Shown in pieces: positions 9,153 through 17,394 of a stretch of DNA of 46,059 nucleotides. Source of the stretch: JAICMB01 sp035295125 (GTDB lineage: Bacteria; Acidobacteriota; Terriglobia; Bryobacterales; Bryobacteraceae); NCBI GenBank assembly GCA_035295125.1, contig DATGJP010000070.1:1-46059 (forward strand), read 5' to 3'. The translations under genes were made by a program, and so were the position numbers. Numbering within the stretch: the first letter of the stretch is position 1; every line of letters begins with the position of its first letter. A model generated the notes under the pieces. The model worked only from the letters and a program-made list of their open reading frames with translations. It was not told the DNA's origin and did no database searches.

Positions 9153-9827
9153 TTAAGCGGCGTCGTGAAAAATGACGCCCAGGGTGTATCTCTCGCCGCT
9201 CAGAATGGGGCTCACTCCATGGCGAAAGTTAGTCCGGTAGTAGCCGCGTGTGCCCTTCACCGGACGGTAACGTGTCGTAATCACCACCGCCTCGCCTTGT
9301 TCGAGGCGTATGGCATGACCTATCGATTGCGCGCGCGGCTGTTGTTCGACCAGCAGCAACTCGCCCCCCGTGAACTCCTCGTCCGGCCGGCTCAGCCCGA
9401 TGACGACCTGAAACGGAAAGACGACATCGCCGTAAAGATCCTGGTGCAGGCAATTGAAATCGCCGGCTCGATAGCGGAGCAGCAGCGGTGTAGGACGATT
9501 CTGTCCTGCTTCATGGCAGCGCTCCAGAAACGTGCCAAGCTCAGCCGGAAAATCGCCACCCAGCGACAAGGCACTCATCCATTCATTCGCAACGGGCGCC
9601 AACTGCGGGTAAAGTGACTCCCGCAAGCCCGCGACGACAGCCGGAAGAGGGTTAGCGAAATACTGATACTCGCCCCGGCCGAAGCGATAACGCGCCATGT
9701 CGATCCGGCTGCGAAACAACTCCGGCGTTTCGTAAAGCGCCCGCAATTCTTCGCATTCGGAACGGCTGAGCAGCGCGCCCATCCTTCCGTAACCCCGTGC
9801 CCACAATCCGGCGACGAAGTCCGTCAT
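9153..9827 (-). CDS. 2-oxoglutarate/Fe(II)-dependent oxygenase
   Basis: A 224-residue single-domain oxygenase of the prolyl-4-hydroxylase-like group. The iron site is visible as CLHQDLYGD (HxD) in mid-protein and the distal His in TNFRHGVSPILSGERYTLG, with the Arg after it suited to bind 2-oxoglutarate. The chosen ATG at 9825-9827 overlaps the TGA of the upstream decarboxylase as ATGA. A longer frame reaches 10043, but its extra 72 residues are Arg/Cys-rich and are simply the decarboxylase gene read in another frame. The Ada-like repair gene follows 15 bp later. This context suggests oxidative repair of alkylated DNA or modification of a repair protein, but the substrate is unknown. Confidence 0.8.
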   Translation of the reverse strand: MTDFVAGLWARGYGRMGALLSRSECEELRALYETPELFRSRIDMARYRFGRGEYQYFANPLPAVVAGLRESLYPQLAPVANEWMSALSLGGDFPAELGTFLERCHEAGQNRPTPLLLRYRAGDFNCLHQDLYGDVVFPFQVVIGLSRPDEEFTGGELLLVEQQPRAQSIGHAIRLEQGEAVVITTRYRPVKGTRGYYRTNFRHGVSPILSGERYTLGVIFHDAA

Positions 9828-11167
9828 GCCGCGCCTCCCAGCACGCGGGCAACGGACGCAATCGCGCGTTCCACATCGCGGTCGGTCGTGCGCCAGTTGC
9901 AGACGCTGACTCGCATGACGCGGCGCCCGCTCCAGGTCGTGCCCCAGAAGTAAGTCTCGCCTTCCTGACAGATGGCCGCGATCACCCCATCGGTGCTTGC
10001 ATCGCCAAAGCCAATCAGTCCCTGGTTCAGAATCGGACGCCACAAAATTTCAGTTCCCGGAAGCGCGCCAATCCCTTCTACGAGCTGGTGGGCGTAGCCG
10101 CAGCAGCGATCCACAAGTTCCGTGATGCCCTGTTTGCCAAGCTGCCGCAGCGCTGCGTAGGTGGGAAAGGCCCGCGCCCGCCGCGACCATTCGGGTGTCC
10201 AATCAATCGCATCCCGAACGTCACTGTCGTACGTAAGATATGGCGCGCGATATGCGACGGCGTCGCGATGGGCTGCGGGGTCGGCGACAAAGGCGTAGCC
10301 ACAATCGAACGGTACGTTGAGCCATTTGTGGCCATCGGTCGCCCAGGAGTCCGCCGCCTCGACGCCGCGCACGAGATGCCGATACTTCGGACTGGCTGCC
10401 GCCCACAAACCAAACGCGCCATCGACGTGCACCCAAGCCCCGTAACGCTTCGCCAGGGGGATCAAAGTTTCGAACGAGTCGAAAGCACCGGTATTAATCT
10501 CTCCGGCCTGTAGGACGACAATCGTCGGCCGATTGGGATCGGCGGCAAGCGTCTCCTCCAACGCCTCCCATGGGATAAGACTGACATTCGCGGTTCCAAA
10601 CCCGACGAATCGAATGGCTCGATCCACCGAGCCGTGCCGCTGCTCCCCAGCGATAATCCGAACCGCCGGAGCACCGGAAAGCCCCTTCTGTTCGACGTCC
10701 CAGCCCGCACGGGTAAGCAAAGCTCGTCGAGCGATCGTCAAACAGGTGATATGCGCCATCTGGCACCCGCTCACAAACGCGAAGCTTGCACCCCGTGGCA
10801 GGTTCAAAACGTCCTTAAGCCATTCGCCGGCGATTTCCTCGACTACCGCCGCCGCCGGTCCGGATGCCGCGAGCGTGGAGCTCTGGTCCCAGACCGACGT
10901 GAGCCAGTCCGCTGCCAATGCGGCGGGCAATGCGCCGCCAAGCACCCAAGCGAAGAATCGCCCGCTAGTGGATCCCAGTATTCCGTCTTCCACGTCCCGG
11001 ACCAGATCAGCAACCACCTGCTCGGGTGGAATCCCCGCATCACCGAGTGGCCTCGCCAGCCGCTCACGCAAAGTCGAGGCGTTCGCACGCGCGGCCACCG
11101 GCGCCGAATCCAAATTCTCCAAATATCGAATCGCCAACTCTGCCGCAACAGTTAATGTCTTTCGCAC
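9824..11167 (-). CDS. PLP-dependent group II amino acid decarboxylase family protein
   Basis: A 447-residue PLP enzyme of the aromatic-L-amino-acid/glutamate decarboxylase fold. Diagnostic features are SGCQMAHITCLTIARRALL in the cofactor-phosphate region, HVDGAFGLWAAASPKYRHL with the Asp that contacts the pyridine nitrogen, and the Schiff-base Lys in SWATDGHKWLNVPFDCGY near residue 279. Relatives remove the alpha-carboxyl of Trp, Tyr, DOPA, Glu or related acids; the substrate here is not predictable by eye. It is the first gene of a leftward three-gene operon and overlaps the downstream oxygenase by four bases (ATGA). The coupling to a repair-type oxygenase and an Ada-like protein is unusual for a catabolic decarboxylase. 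Confidence 0.82.
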   Translation of the reverse strand: MRKTLTVAAELAIRYLENLDSAPVAARANASTLRERLARPLGDAGIPPEQVVADLVRDVEDGILGSTSGRFFAWVLGGALPAALAADWLTSVWDQSSTLAASGPAAAVVEEIAGEWLKDVLNLPRGASFAFVSGCQMAHITCLTIARRALLTRAGWDVEQKGLSGAPAVRIIAGEQRHGSVDRAIRFVGFGTANVSLIPWEALEETLAADPNRPTIVVLQAGEINTGAFDSFETLIPLAKRYGAWVHVDGAFGLWAAASPKYRHLVRGVEAADSWATDGHKWLNVPFDCGYAFVADPAAHRDAVAYRAPYLTYDSDVRDAIDWTPEWSRRARAFPTYAALRQLGKQGITELVDRCCGYAHQLVEGIGALPGTEILWRPILNQGLIGFGDASTDGVIAAICQEGETYFWGTTWSGRRVMRVSVCNWRTTDRDVERAIASVARVLGGAA

Positions 11168-11219
11168 AAGCCTAATGTAACGGCAGACCGCACGCTCGAT
11201 CTATCCGTTTCTTGCGCTA

Positions 11220-11260
11220 TGTGATGCCGGCTCGAAGCCTGCGGCGGGTTGCCAACCGCC
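11220..11260 (-). repeat. Dispersed REP-like palindromic element, copy A
   Basis: Read on the minus strand this segment is GGCGGTTGGCAACCCGCC followed by GCAGGCTTCGAGCCGGCATCACA. It matches copy B at 21473-21515 over most of its length, including the AGCCGGCATCACA end, and shares the GCAGGCT core with copy C near 38815. It lies in the divergent intergenic region between the decarboxylase and the sugar transporter. Two short palindromes (GGCGGGTT/AACCCGCC and GCAGGCT/AGCCxGC) give it a two-hairpin structure like bacterial REP/BIME elements. Confidence 0.65.
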
Positions 11261-11293
11261 GAAGTCCTACACTCCGACAGGTATACACTAAAG

Positions 11294-11323
11294 TTTCCCG
11301 TTTTCTTTTCGGAAACGGGGAAA
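11294..11323. promoter_or_regulatory. Inverted repeat upstream of the sugar transporter, possible operator
   Basis: TTTCCCGTTTT (11294-11304) and AAACGGGGAAA (11313-11323) form an imperfect inverted repeat with one bulged base, about 35-65 bp before the transporter ATG. A purine-rich run follows. The site could be a repressor operator or a hairpin in the 5' leader. No regulator gene lies beside it. Confidence 0.35.
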
Positions 11324-11356
11324 AACCGAGGCTTGCCACGCATCGGCACAAACACT

Positions 11357-12664
11357 ATGATTCAATCCACTCAGCAACGTCCGGTCGTGGCAGGATCGCC
11401 ACAATCCTACGGTCCTGCACTGGCCGTCATCACCACCGTCTTCTTTATGTGGGGGTTCGTTACTGTCCTAAACGACATTCTCGTGCCCCATTTAAAGGCC
11501 ATTTTCGAGCTGAACTACACCCAGATCATGCTGCTGCAGTTCACCTTCTTTTCGGCCTATTTCATCATGTCCATGCCGGCCGCGAAGCTGATTTCCTGGC
11601 TCGGCTATCAGAAATCGATCGTCGCCGGACTGGGCGTCATGGGCGTGGGCGCGCTGCTATTCCTGCCGGCCGCGGCGGTGCCTTCCTATGCGTTGTTCCT
11701 TGGCGCTCTCTATGTCCTGGCTTCCGGGATGACAGTGCTGCAGGTAGCCGCCAATCCCTACGTCGCGGTTCTCGGACCTTCCGATACATCGTCCAGCCGC
11801 CTCAATCTTGCACAGGCTTTTAATTCTCTCGGCACCACGATCGGTCCCTATCTCGGTGGGCTTTTTATCCTCTCCGCGGTCAAGGTAACAGCGGACCAAC
11901 TGAAGGCTATGTCGCCCGATCAGTTGCAGGCGCATCGTCTGCTCGAAGCATCCTCGGTTCGCATGCCCTATCTCGGCATCGCGGCCCTGCTCTTCCTGCT
12001 GGCCTTTGCGATTTCGCGCTTCCATCTGCCGGTCCTAGCGTCAATCGAAGAAGGCCGCACTCACGACTCCTCGATCGACGGTGACAGCGTCTGGCGTCAC
12101 AGACAACTCGTCCTGGGAGCGGTCGGCATCTTCATTTACGTGGGCGCTGAAGTATCGATCGGCAGCTTCCTGGTAAATTATTTCTCGCAATCGTTCATTG
12201 GCGGCCTAAGTGAGAAAGACGCTGCCGGCTACGTCTCGTTCTATTGGGGTGGCGCCATGGTAGGCCGTTTCATCGGCTCGGCGCTGATGCAGAAGATCAA
12301 ACCCGGATTCATACTCGGCTGCGCGGCATTGGTCGCCTGCCTGCTTGTAACAACATCGATCCTCACGACCGGCCATGTCGCCATGTGGTCGATCATTTTC
12401 GTCGGCCTGTTCAACTCCGTGATGTTCCCCACAATTTTCACGTTGGGTATAGACGGCATGGGCAAACTCACCGGCAAGGCTTCGGGCATTCTGATCATGG
12501 CCATCGTCGGCGGCGCTATCATTCCCGTGGTTCAGGGCGCGCTGGCGGACCGCATCGGCATTCACATGGCATTCATCCTGCCGGCGGTCTGCTACCTCTA
12601 CATCCTGTATTACGGCTGGAGTGGATCGCACCATAACGGCCACGTGGCGGCGAAGGCGGCCTAA
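11357..12664 (+). CDS. FucP/GluP-type sugar MFS transporter
   Basis: A 435-residue, about 12-helix major facilitator of the fucose/glucose-galactose:H+ symporter family. Characteristic segments are FFMWGFVTVLNDILVPHLK in helix 1, LNYTQIMLLQFTFFSAYF in helix 2, and the family signature GMTVLQVAANPYVAVLGP followed by SRLNLAQAFNSLGTTIGPYLGG. Relatives import L-fucose, glucose, galactose or N-acetylglucosamine across the inner membrane. The ATG at 11357 was preferred over an in-frame ATG at 11249, because the extra 36 residues are not family-like and would read through the REP-like element and inverted repeat. The C45-type hydrolase gene follows 31 bp downstream and may be cotranscribed. Confidence 0.88.
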   Translation: MIQSTQQRPVVAGSPQSYGPALAVITTVFFMWGFVTVLNDILVPHLKAIFELNYTQIMLLQFTFFSAYFIMSMPAAKLISWLGYQKSIVAGLGVMGVGALLFLPAAAVPSYALFLGALYVLASGMTVLQVAANPYVAVLGPSDTSSSRLNLAQAFNSLGTTIGPYLGGLFILSAVKVTADQLKAMSPDQLQAHRLLEASSVRMPYLGIAALLFLLAFAISRFHLPVLASIEEGRTHDSSIDGDSVWRHRQLVLGAVGIFIYVGAEVSIGSFLVNYFSQSFIGGLSEKDAAGYVSFYWGGAMVGRFIGSALMQKIKPGFILGCAALVACLLVTTSILTTGHVAMWSIIFVGLFNSVMFPTIFTLGIDGMGKLTGKASGILIMAIVGGAIIPVVQGALADRIGIHMAFILPAVCYLYILYYGWSGSHHNGHVAAKAA

Positions 12665-12695
12665 CCGCTTTCCAAAACCAGCTAGCATCATAGTT

Positions 12696-15401
12696 ATGTC
12701 GCGCTTCGTCCTTTGCGCCCTCATAGCGACGTCTGCTTTCGCCGCAACCCCGGTCCTGGACTCAACCCATTGGGACGCAGTCCGCGGAAACGCCGTGCTT
12801 GACGCCGCGGTTCAGCATGACAATCATAAAGCCCTTCGCGTCGAACCCGGGGCCTCCCCGGACGCCGCTATCCGCTCCGCCCCTGTCGCCCTCACGATCG
12901 GCAAACACTACGAGCTGAGCGGCTGGGTGCGAACGGACGGAATCGAGGTGCGCGACCTGGACCGCTCCCCGATCGCCACCGGTGCGACCATCACCATGGC
13001 TTCCATGCCCTTCGACGTCCACGCCGCCTCGGTCGGCGCAACACACGACTGGACGCGGCTCACGCTGCATTTCACGGCCACACGGGCCCAGGACAGCATC
13101 CTGCTGACGGTCGGCAACGGAGGCGCGTTCAAAGGCAAAGCCTGGTTCGAAGGCGTCAGCGTCGACGAAGCCTCGAAGATCAAAACCTGGCCGGCTGCCG
13201 AAGCGGTGGAGTCCTACGGCCCCGCGTATCGCTATCCGCAGGGCGGCTGGATTTACCTGCACATCGAAGGCAAGCCCTACGACCGCGGCTATCAGCACGG
13301 CCGCCTGATGACGCACGAAATCCCGCAATACCTGGAGCGCTGCGCAGCAGACCTCGGCTACAAGAGCCAGGATGGGTGGCAACAGGCTCGGACCACCGCC
13401 AATGCGCTTTTCCTGCGTGGCTTTGACGACGAGATCCTACAGGAGATGAAAGGCATTGCCGACGGCGCTTCAGATGCCGGCGCAAGATTCTACGGCCACC
13501 GCATCGACCTGATCGACATCGTCACGGCCAACGTGGAAGTGGAAATGGGCATGCTGCGCGAAGCCATGCCGATGACGCCGAACGGCCTCGAGGGCCTGCA
13601 TCTCACGGCTCCGGATTTTAAACACGACGCTTCCCGCCGCGATCGCTGCAGCGCATTCGCCGCCACTGGCCGCGCCACGCGGGACGGGAAAATGGTGATC
13701 GGCCACGTTACCTGGTGGCCCCTCACGCTCGCCGAGCAGACCAACGTGATGCTCGACATTCAGCCGGTGAAAGGCCACCGCATGTTGATTCAGAGTTATC
13801 CCGGCGGCATCGAGAGCGGCACCGACTGGTATCAGAACGATGCGGGAGTCGTACTGACCGAGACAACCATCCGCCAGACTCCGTTCAACGCCCAGGGCAC
13901 TCCAGTCGCCTACCGCGCTCGCAAAGCGATTCAGTACGGTGACAACGTCGACAAGGTGGTCGAATACCTGAACACGCGCAACAATGGCCTCTACACCAAC
14001 GAATGGTTGATCGGCGACGCCAAGAACAACGAGATCGCCATGTTCGAACTGGGGACGTACAAAACAAAACTCTGGCGCAGTACGAAAAATCAGTGGTTCG
14101 GAGGCACGGAAGGTTTCTACTGGGGCTGCAATAACACCAAGGATCTCGACGTCCGCCTGGAAGACAAACCCGATCCGCAAGGCAAACCCGAATACCTCGG
14201 CTTCGTACCCGCTCCCCGCGATCTGAAGTGGCAGGAGATGTACCAGAAATATCAGGGCACCATCGATGAACAGTTCGCGTTTCTCGCGTTCCGCACGGCC
14301 CCACTGGTTTCCGCTTCGACCATGGACGCCAAGGTCGCAACGGCGGACATGGCAAGCCGCATGATGGTCTGGGCCGCCATCGGCAAACCGAACCAGCGCG
14401 AGTGGGTTCCCGGCGAGCGGCAAAAAGAGGAATACGAAAAGAACGCCGGCCTCTATCCCTCCGGTTATCGTCTGTTCACCACCGAAGCACCTTCGCGAGC
14501 CGAAGTAGAGCATGTGCCCGCGAGTCTTCAGCCCTCGTCGTCAATCCGTCACTTCAGCCGCAGCGTTCTGTGGCAGGGTTGGGTTCTTCCCACCTCCGAT
14601 GCGGACACATGGTTCGCAGCAGGGTCAGCGGCCTATTACGATGACCTCCACTCGCGCGACCTGGACAAAGCCATGTTGACCCGCTGGGCGGCCTATCGCC
14701 GTCTGCAACTTGACGAACCCACTGCGCTGACGCAGTACGAAATTGAAAAGCAAAAGGGCGCACTTTTCCTCGATTCGCTCCGCCAGCGCCTCGGCGACGA
14801 CAAGTTCCTGGCGCTGATGCGCAGCTATTTTGCTGCGAACACCACTAAGCGGGTGACGGCGCAATCGTTCCTCAACGCAGCGGGGGTTAGCTTCGAAATG
14901 CCCGCCGGGCAGGGTCACGCCGTTTATATTGCGCGTGACGTTTTTGAACGGCTGCACTCCACCTTGATCGTTTACGGCACTGGCTCTGACGCCGGCGCGA
15001 ACCGCTACGCTGCCGAGCAGATCCAAAGCCGTTTCCTGAACATGTACGAAAGCATCGTGCCCATCCGCAAGGATTTTGAGCTGACCGACGACGACCTGCG
15101 TACGCATGACGTTGTTTTCGTCGGCCGTCCCGAAGGCAATTCCGCGCTCGCTGCCATTGCCCGGAACATCGGGCTCAACTATACGGATGCGGTGTTCCGC
15201 ATCCAGGGCCAAGCATACGCCAGCGAAACGGAATCACTGATCTATGCGGCGCCGAACCCGGTCGAGCCCAAGCACATGGTGCTGGTGGTTGCCGGCAACG
15301 ATCCGCTCGGTACGGTGCAACTTGCTACCGCGGAATGGCCTCGCGCCGAATACGCCGTGTTCAATCGCGGAAACGAACCGCAGTCAGGTTATCTCCGTTG
15401 A
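12696..15401 (+). CDS. Secreted mosaic hydrolase with C45/phospholipase B-like core
   Basis: A 901-residue exported protein. Signal peptide about 1-18 (ends TSAFAAT). An N-terminal beta-sandwich resembling carbohydrate-binding modules (about 19-165) contains LTIGKHYELSGWVRTDG and HDWTRLTLHFTATRAQDS. The central part looks like an N-terminal-nucleophile amidase of the C45/phospholipase B-like group: GKPYDRGYQHGRLM, a likely nucleophile Cys near residue 318 in RRDRCSAFAATGRATRDGK, and NEWLIGDAKNNEIAMFELG. The tail (after about 640) recalls M1-type helical segments (FLALMRSYFAANTTKRV) followed by an alpha/beta region. Such enzymes cleave amide or acyl bonds after self-processing. The ATG at 12696 gives the signal peptide. 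The stop overlaps the next gene's probable TTG start. Substrate unknown. Confidence 0.72.
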   Translation: MSRFVLCALIATSAFAATPVLDSTHWDAVRGNAVLDAAVQHDNHKALRVEPGASPDAAIRSAPVALTIGKHYELSGWVRTDGIEVRDLDRSPIATGATITMASMPFDVHAASVGATHDWTRLTLHFTATRAQDSILLTVGNGGAFKGKAWFEGVSVDEASKIKTWPAAEAVESYGPAYRYPQGGWIYLHIEGKPYDRGYQHGRLMTHEIPQYLERCAADLGYKSQDGWQQARTTANALFLRGFDDEILQEMKGIADGASDAGARFYGHRIDLIDIVTANVEVEMGMLREAMPMTPNGLEGLHLTAPDFKHDASRRDRCSAFAATGRATRDGKMVIGHVTWWPLTLAEQTNVMLDIQPVKGHRMLIQSYPGGIESGTDWYQNDAGVVLTETTIRQTPFNAQGTPVAYRARKAIQYGDNVDKVVEYLNTRNNGLYTNEWLIGDAKNNEIAMFELGTYKTKLWRSTKNQWFGGTEGFYWGCNNTKDLDVRLEDKPDPQGKPEYLGFVPAPRDLKWQEMYQKYQGTIDEQFAFLAFRTAPLVSASTMDAKVATADMASRMMVWAAIGKPNQREWVPGERQKEEYEKNAGLYPSGYRLFTTEAPSRAEVEHVPASLQPSSSIRHFSRSVLWQGWVLPTSDADTWFAAGSAAYYDDLHSRDLDKAMLTRWAAYRRLQLDEPTALTQYEIEKQKGALFLDSLRQRLGDDKFLALMRSYFAANTTKRVTAQSFLNAAGVSFEMPAGQGHAVYIARDVFERLHSTLIVYGTGSDAGANRYAAEQIQSRFLNMYESIVPIRKDFELTDDDLRTHDVVFVGRPEGNSALAAIARNIGLNYTDAVFRIQGQAYASETESLIYAAPNPVEPKHMVLVVAGNDPLGTVQLATAEWPRAEYAVFNRGNEPQSGYLR

Positions 15402-16060
15402 ACGAGCTTTTCGAAACACCAGCGGAAGGGCGTGACGACGCCTGGCGCACGGCTTTCTACGCTGCCATACCCGACGCCGGCCTGGTCGGCTTGAATCCCC
15501 AGGTGAGCACTGGCCCGGACACATTTCCCTATTTTCACCTGGCGGTTCCTGATTCCGGTTCTCCAGCGACGCTCAGTATCTCGCGAATCCTGAATTACGC
15601 GCTCGAAAACGGGACTGGCGCGGTGATTTTTGCCGATGCCAAGCGCTCGCAACCACCCGAATGGGTCTTCACGTACGGCGACCTGCTTTCTTATAAGCTC
15701 TATGGAAGCTTCGAAGGTGACGTGAACAATTCGCTAGTAGACCCGCAGCCTCGTCAGGCCGGAAAACTCCTGGTCGCGGTGCCGAGCGAAGCATTGCTTC
15801 CAGCCGCCGCGCGCCGAGCGATTGGCGCATATATGCGCGAGAAGTACCGTCATCCCGCGCCCAAGGTTGCGCTCGTCGTCGATCCGAGCCGCCAGCCGGC
15901 TCACGCCCTGATGTTCAACCTGACGTTAGCCCAATATCATGGCGACGCGAAGAAACTGCAAGCCGCAGTTCACTATTTAGGCTGGTTTTTGCCGAGAACT
16001 TACGCAATGACGCATCTTCCGGAAGGCTGGTCGGAGGACAACTTCCTGCCGCTGACCTAG
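15398..16060 (+). CDS. Hypothetical protein, translationally coupled to the C45-type hydrolase
   Basis: About 220 residues, with no signal peptide or membrane segment seen. I do not recognise the family with confidence. Features are an early alternation of short hydrophobic strands (AFYAAIPDAGLVGL, YFHLAVPD), a GTGAVIFADAKRSQPPEWVF segment typical of small alpha/beta folds, and a C-terminal DPSRQPAHALMFNLTLAQYH / LGWFLPRTYAMTHLP region. The frame is open from 15335, but the TTG at 15398-15400 overlapping the upstream TGA (TTGA) removes 21 Arg-rich residues that are antithetical to the rest, so I place the start there. Coupling to the upstream gene suggests a shared function; none is proposed. 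Confidence 0.6.
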   Translation: MNELFETPAEGRDDAWRTAFYAAIPDAGLVGLNPQVSTGPDTFPYFHLAVPDSGSPATLSISRILNYALENGTGAVIFADAKRSQPPEWVFTYGDLLSYKLYGSFEGDVNNSLVDPQPRQAGKLLVAVPSEALLPAAARRAIGAYMREKYRHPAPKVALVVDPSRQPAHALMFNLTLAQYHGDAKKLQAAVHYLGWFLPRTYAMTHLPEGWSEDNFLPLT

Positions 16061-16119
16061 GTGCCCCAGACGAGGCCTTGCACCGAATTGATCTGGCCCA
16101 TGACTGAGTCTAGTCAGTA

Positions 16120-16147
16120 ATCCCCCTTAGTTCCGATGGGGTTTTGG
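16120..16147 (+). terminator. Possible terminator after the hypothetical gene
   Basis: CCCC and GGGG separated by about 12 nt, followed by TTTTGG, can form a short GC stem with a T run. An ACTGA/TCAGT inverted repeat lies just before it (about 16102-16117). The gap lies between convergent genes, where a terminator is expected. The stem is short, so the call is weak. Confidence 0.3.
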
Positions 16148-16159
16148 TACTGAAACGAA

Positions 16160-17383
16160 CTAGTACGAACGGAAAGAAAGTGCTGCAAAGCTGACCACGC
16201 TCTGCTCGTCGATGTTCCACTGCTGATAGCGGCGCAGGCTTCCCCGCGTGTTCGGAACTGCCTTTAAAAACGTATAGATAGGAGCCGATCCGCACCATTT
16301 CAGGTCGTCCTGATTCTCCTGCACCAGCGACCAAAAACCGTCGGCGTCCGATTGCTGGATGCACTCGATTCGTTTCTTATCCCGCTCCGCAACCGCCAGC
16401 ATCTCTCCGTCGTCGGCTCGAGCAACCATCTCGTCGCCATACCGGCGTCCCATGTGGGCCATGTCCACGCCTAGTACAAAGAAGAGTTTTCCCGATTTCT
16501 CTGACGCAACCTCGCCCAGGGCCTCCAGGAACCGTCGCACGTCCTCGTTGGCTTCCGGTTTACCGCCCCGGTAAAGACTCTGTGCATATGACCCGCAAAG
16601 AATCGGCAGAATCCGGATGTCCGCGCCATACAGATGCTGCAGGAACAACACCTGGAATTCGATGGAGTGCTCCACCGCGTGGCAGTAATCTTCCATGTTG
16701 ACCGCGCCCGGAGCGGCCACGGCAAGCCGGTCCACCAGGGCGACGTCGGTCTTCGTCTCCCCAAGGGGCGTGATGAACGATTTACGTGTCAATCCGAAGT
16801 GGTCCGGCTCGCCGTAGTGCGAGGTTCCTAAAATGACGAAGGTTCGGTCCTTGTACGCGGGTAGGCAGGCGGCATAAGCGTCGCGATACGATTCCCAACC
16901 GCCGAACGGGCTGACATGCGGCGCGGCGATACCGACGAGTGAGTCTTCCGTCTCGGCCGGCGCATTCCTCATGAATTCGTCCATCTGCGCCCGCGCTTCG
17001 TCGGCATCGTCAGGATACGCGGATCCTGCATGGCTCGGCATTCGCACCGGAGCCGCCGCGAACTCGCGGATTCGCTCGCTGCGAATGCGGTCGAAGGTCT
17101 CGTCCTCCAGGAATCCGGCGTTGCTGAGCGAGTCCAGCAGGTGCTTCTCGAGTTCGCCCACCTGAATTTCGCCGGTCGCCTGAACCAGGCTCTGGCGTAG
17201 ATCAAGTTCCGTTTGTTCGCCGTCAAAACAGGCTAGCGACTCTACGAGCTGCGGGGGGATGAGCAGCATGGATCCAGTGAATTGGTAGGGGTCGCGGATG
17301 AGAAGGCCAGGACGCTGCGGATCGGGGGACGGCAGGAAATCCAGGCTCATCCGTAGACGCGGAAGCTGGTGAGCCATTATCAT
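16160..17383 (-). CDS. amrB: AmmeMemoRadiSam system protein B (MEMO1 family)
   Basis: A 407-residue MEMO1-family protein with an N-terminal extension of about 130 residues. The Memo domain shows SAYPDDADEARAQMDEF, GIAAPHVSPFGGWESYRD, FVILGTSHYG, HAVEHSIEFQVLFLQHLYGA, VDMAHMGRRYGD and WCGSAPIYTFLKAV. The His of AAPH, the His of EHSIEF and the Cys of WCG match the metal-site His/His/Cys of human MEMO1. The extension resembles a small winged-helix/PqqD-like binding domain (DGEQTELDLRQSLV, ELEKHLLDSLSNAGFLED). The usual partners, an AMMECR1-domain protein and a radical SAM enzyme, are not in the window. The start may be either of two Mets two codons apart; it lies only 11-17 bp from the divergent SDR start. 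Confidence 0.85.
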   Translation of the reverse strand: MIMAHQLPRLRMSLDFLPSPDPQRPGLLIRDPYQFTGSMLLIPPQLVESLACFDGEQTELDLRQSLVQATGEIQVGELEKHLLDSLSNAGFLEDETFDRIRSERIREFAAAPVRMPSHAGSAYPDDADEARAQMDEFMRNAPAETEDSLVGIAAPHVSPFGGWESYRDAYAACLPAYKDRTFVILGTSHYGEPDHFGLTRKSFITPLGETKTDVALVDRLAVAAPGAVNMEDYCHAVEHSIEFQVLFLQHLYGADIRILPILCGSYAQSLYRGGKPEANEDVRRFLEALGEVASEKSGKLFFVLGVDMAHMGRRYGDEMVARADDGEMLAVAERDKKRIECIQQSDADGFWSLVQENQDDLKWCGSAPIYTFLKAVPNTRGSLRRYQQWNIDEQSVVSFAALSFRSY

Positions 17384-17394
17384 TCAAGTTTCGC

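Noticed and set aside
9828..10043. A 72-residue N-terminal extension of the 2OG oxygenase
   Set aside because: The extension is the decarboxylase gene in another frame, and the ATGA overlap with the family N-terminus at 9827 is far more likely.
11249..11356. An upstream ATG start for the sugar transporter
   Set aside because: It would translate the REP-like element and inverted repeat, and the added residues do not fit the family.
13470..14513. A 347-codon open frame on the minus strand within the C45-type hydrolase gene
   Set aside because: The plus-strand frame has a signal peptide and recognisable motifs throughout; the antisense frame has none.
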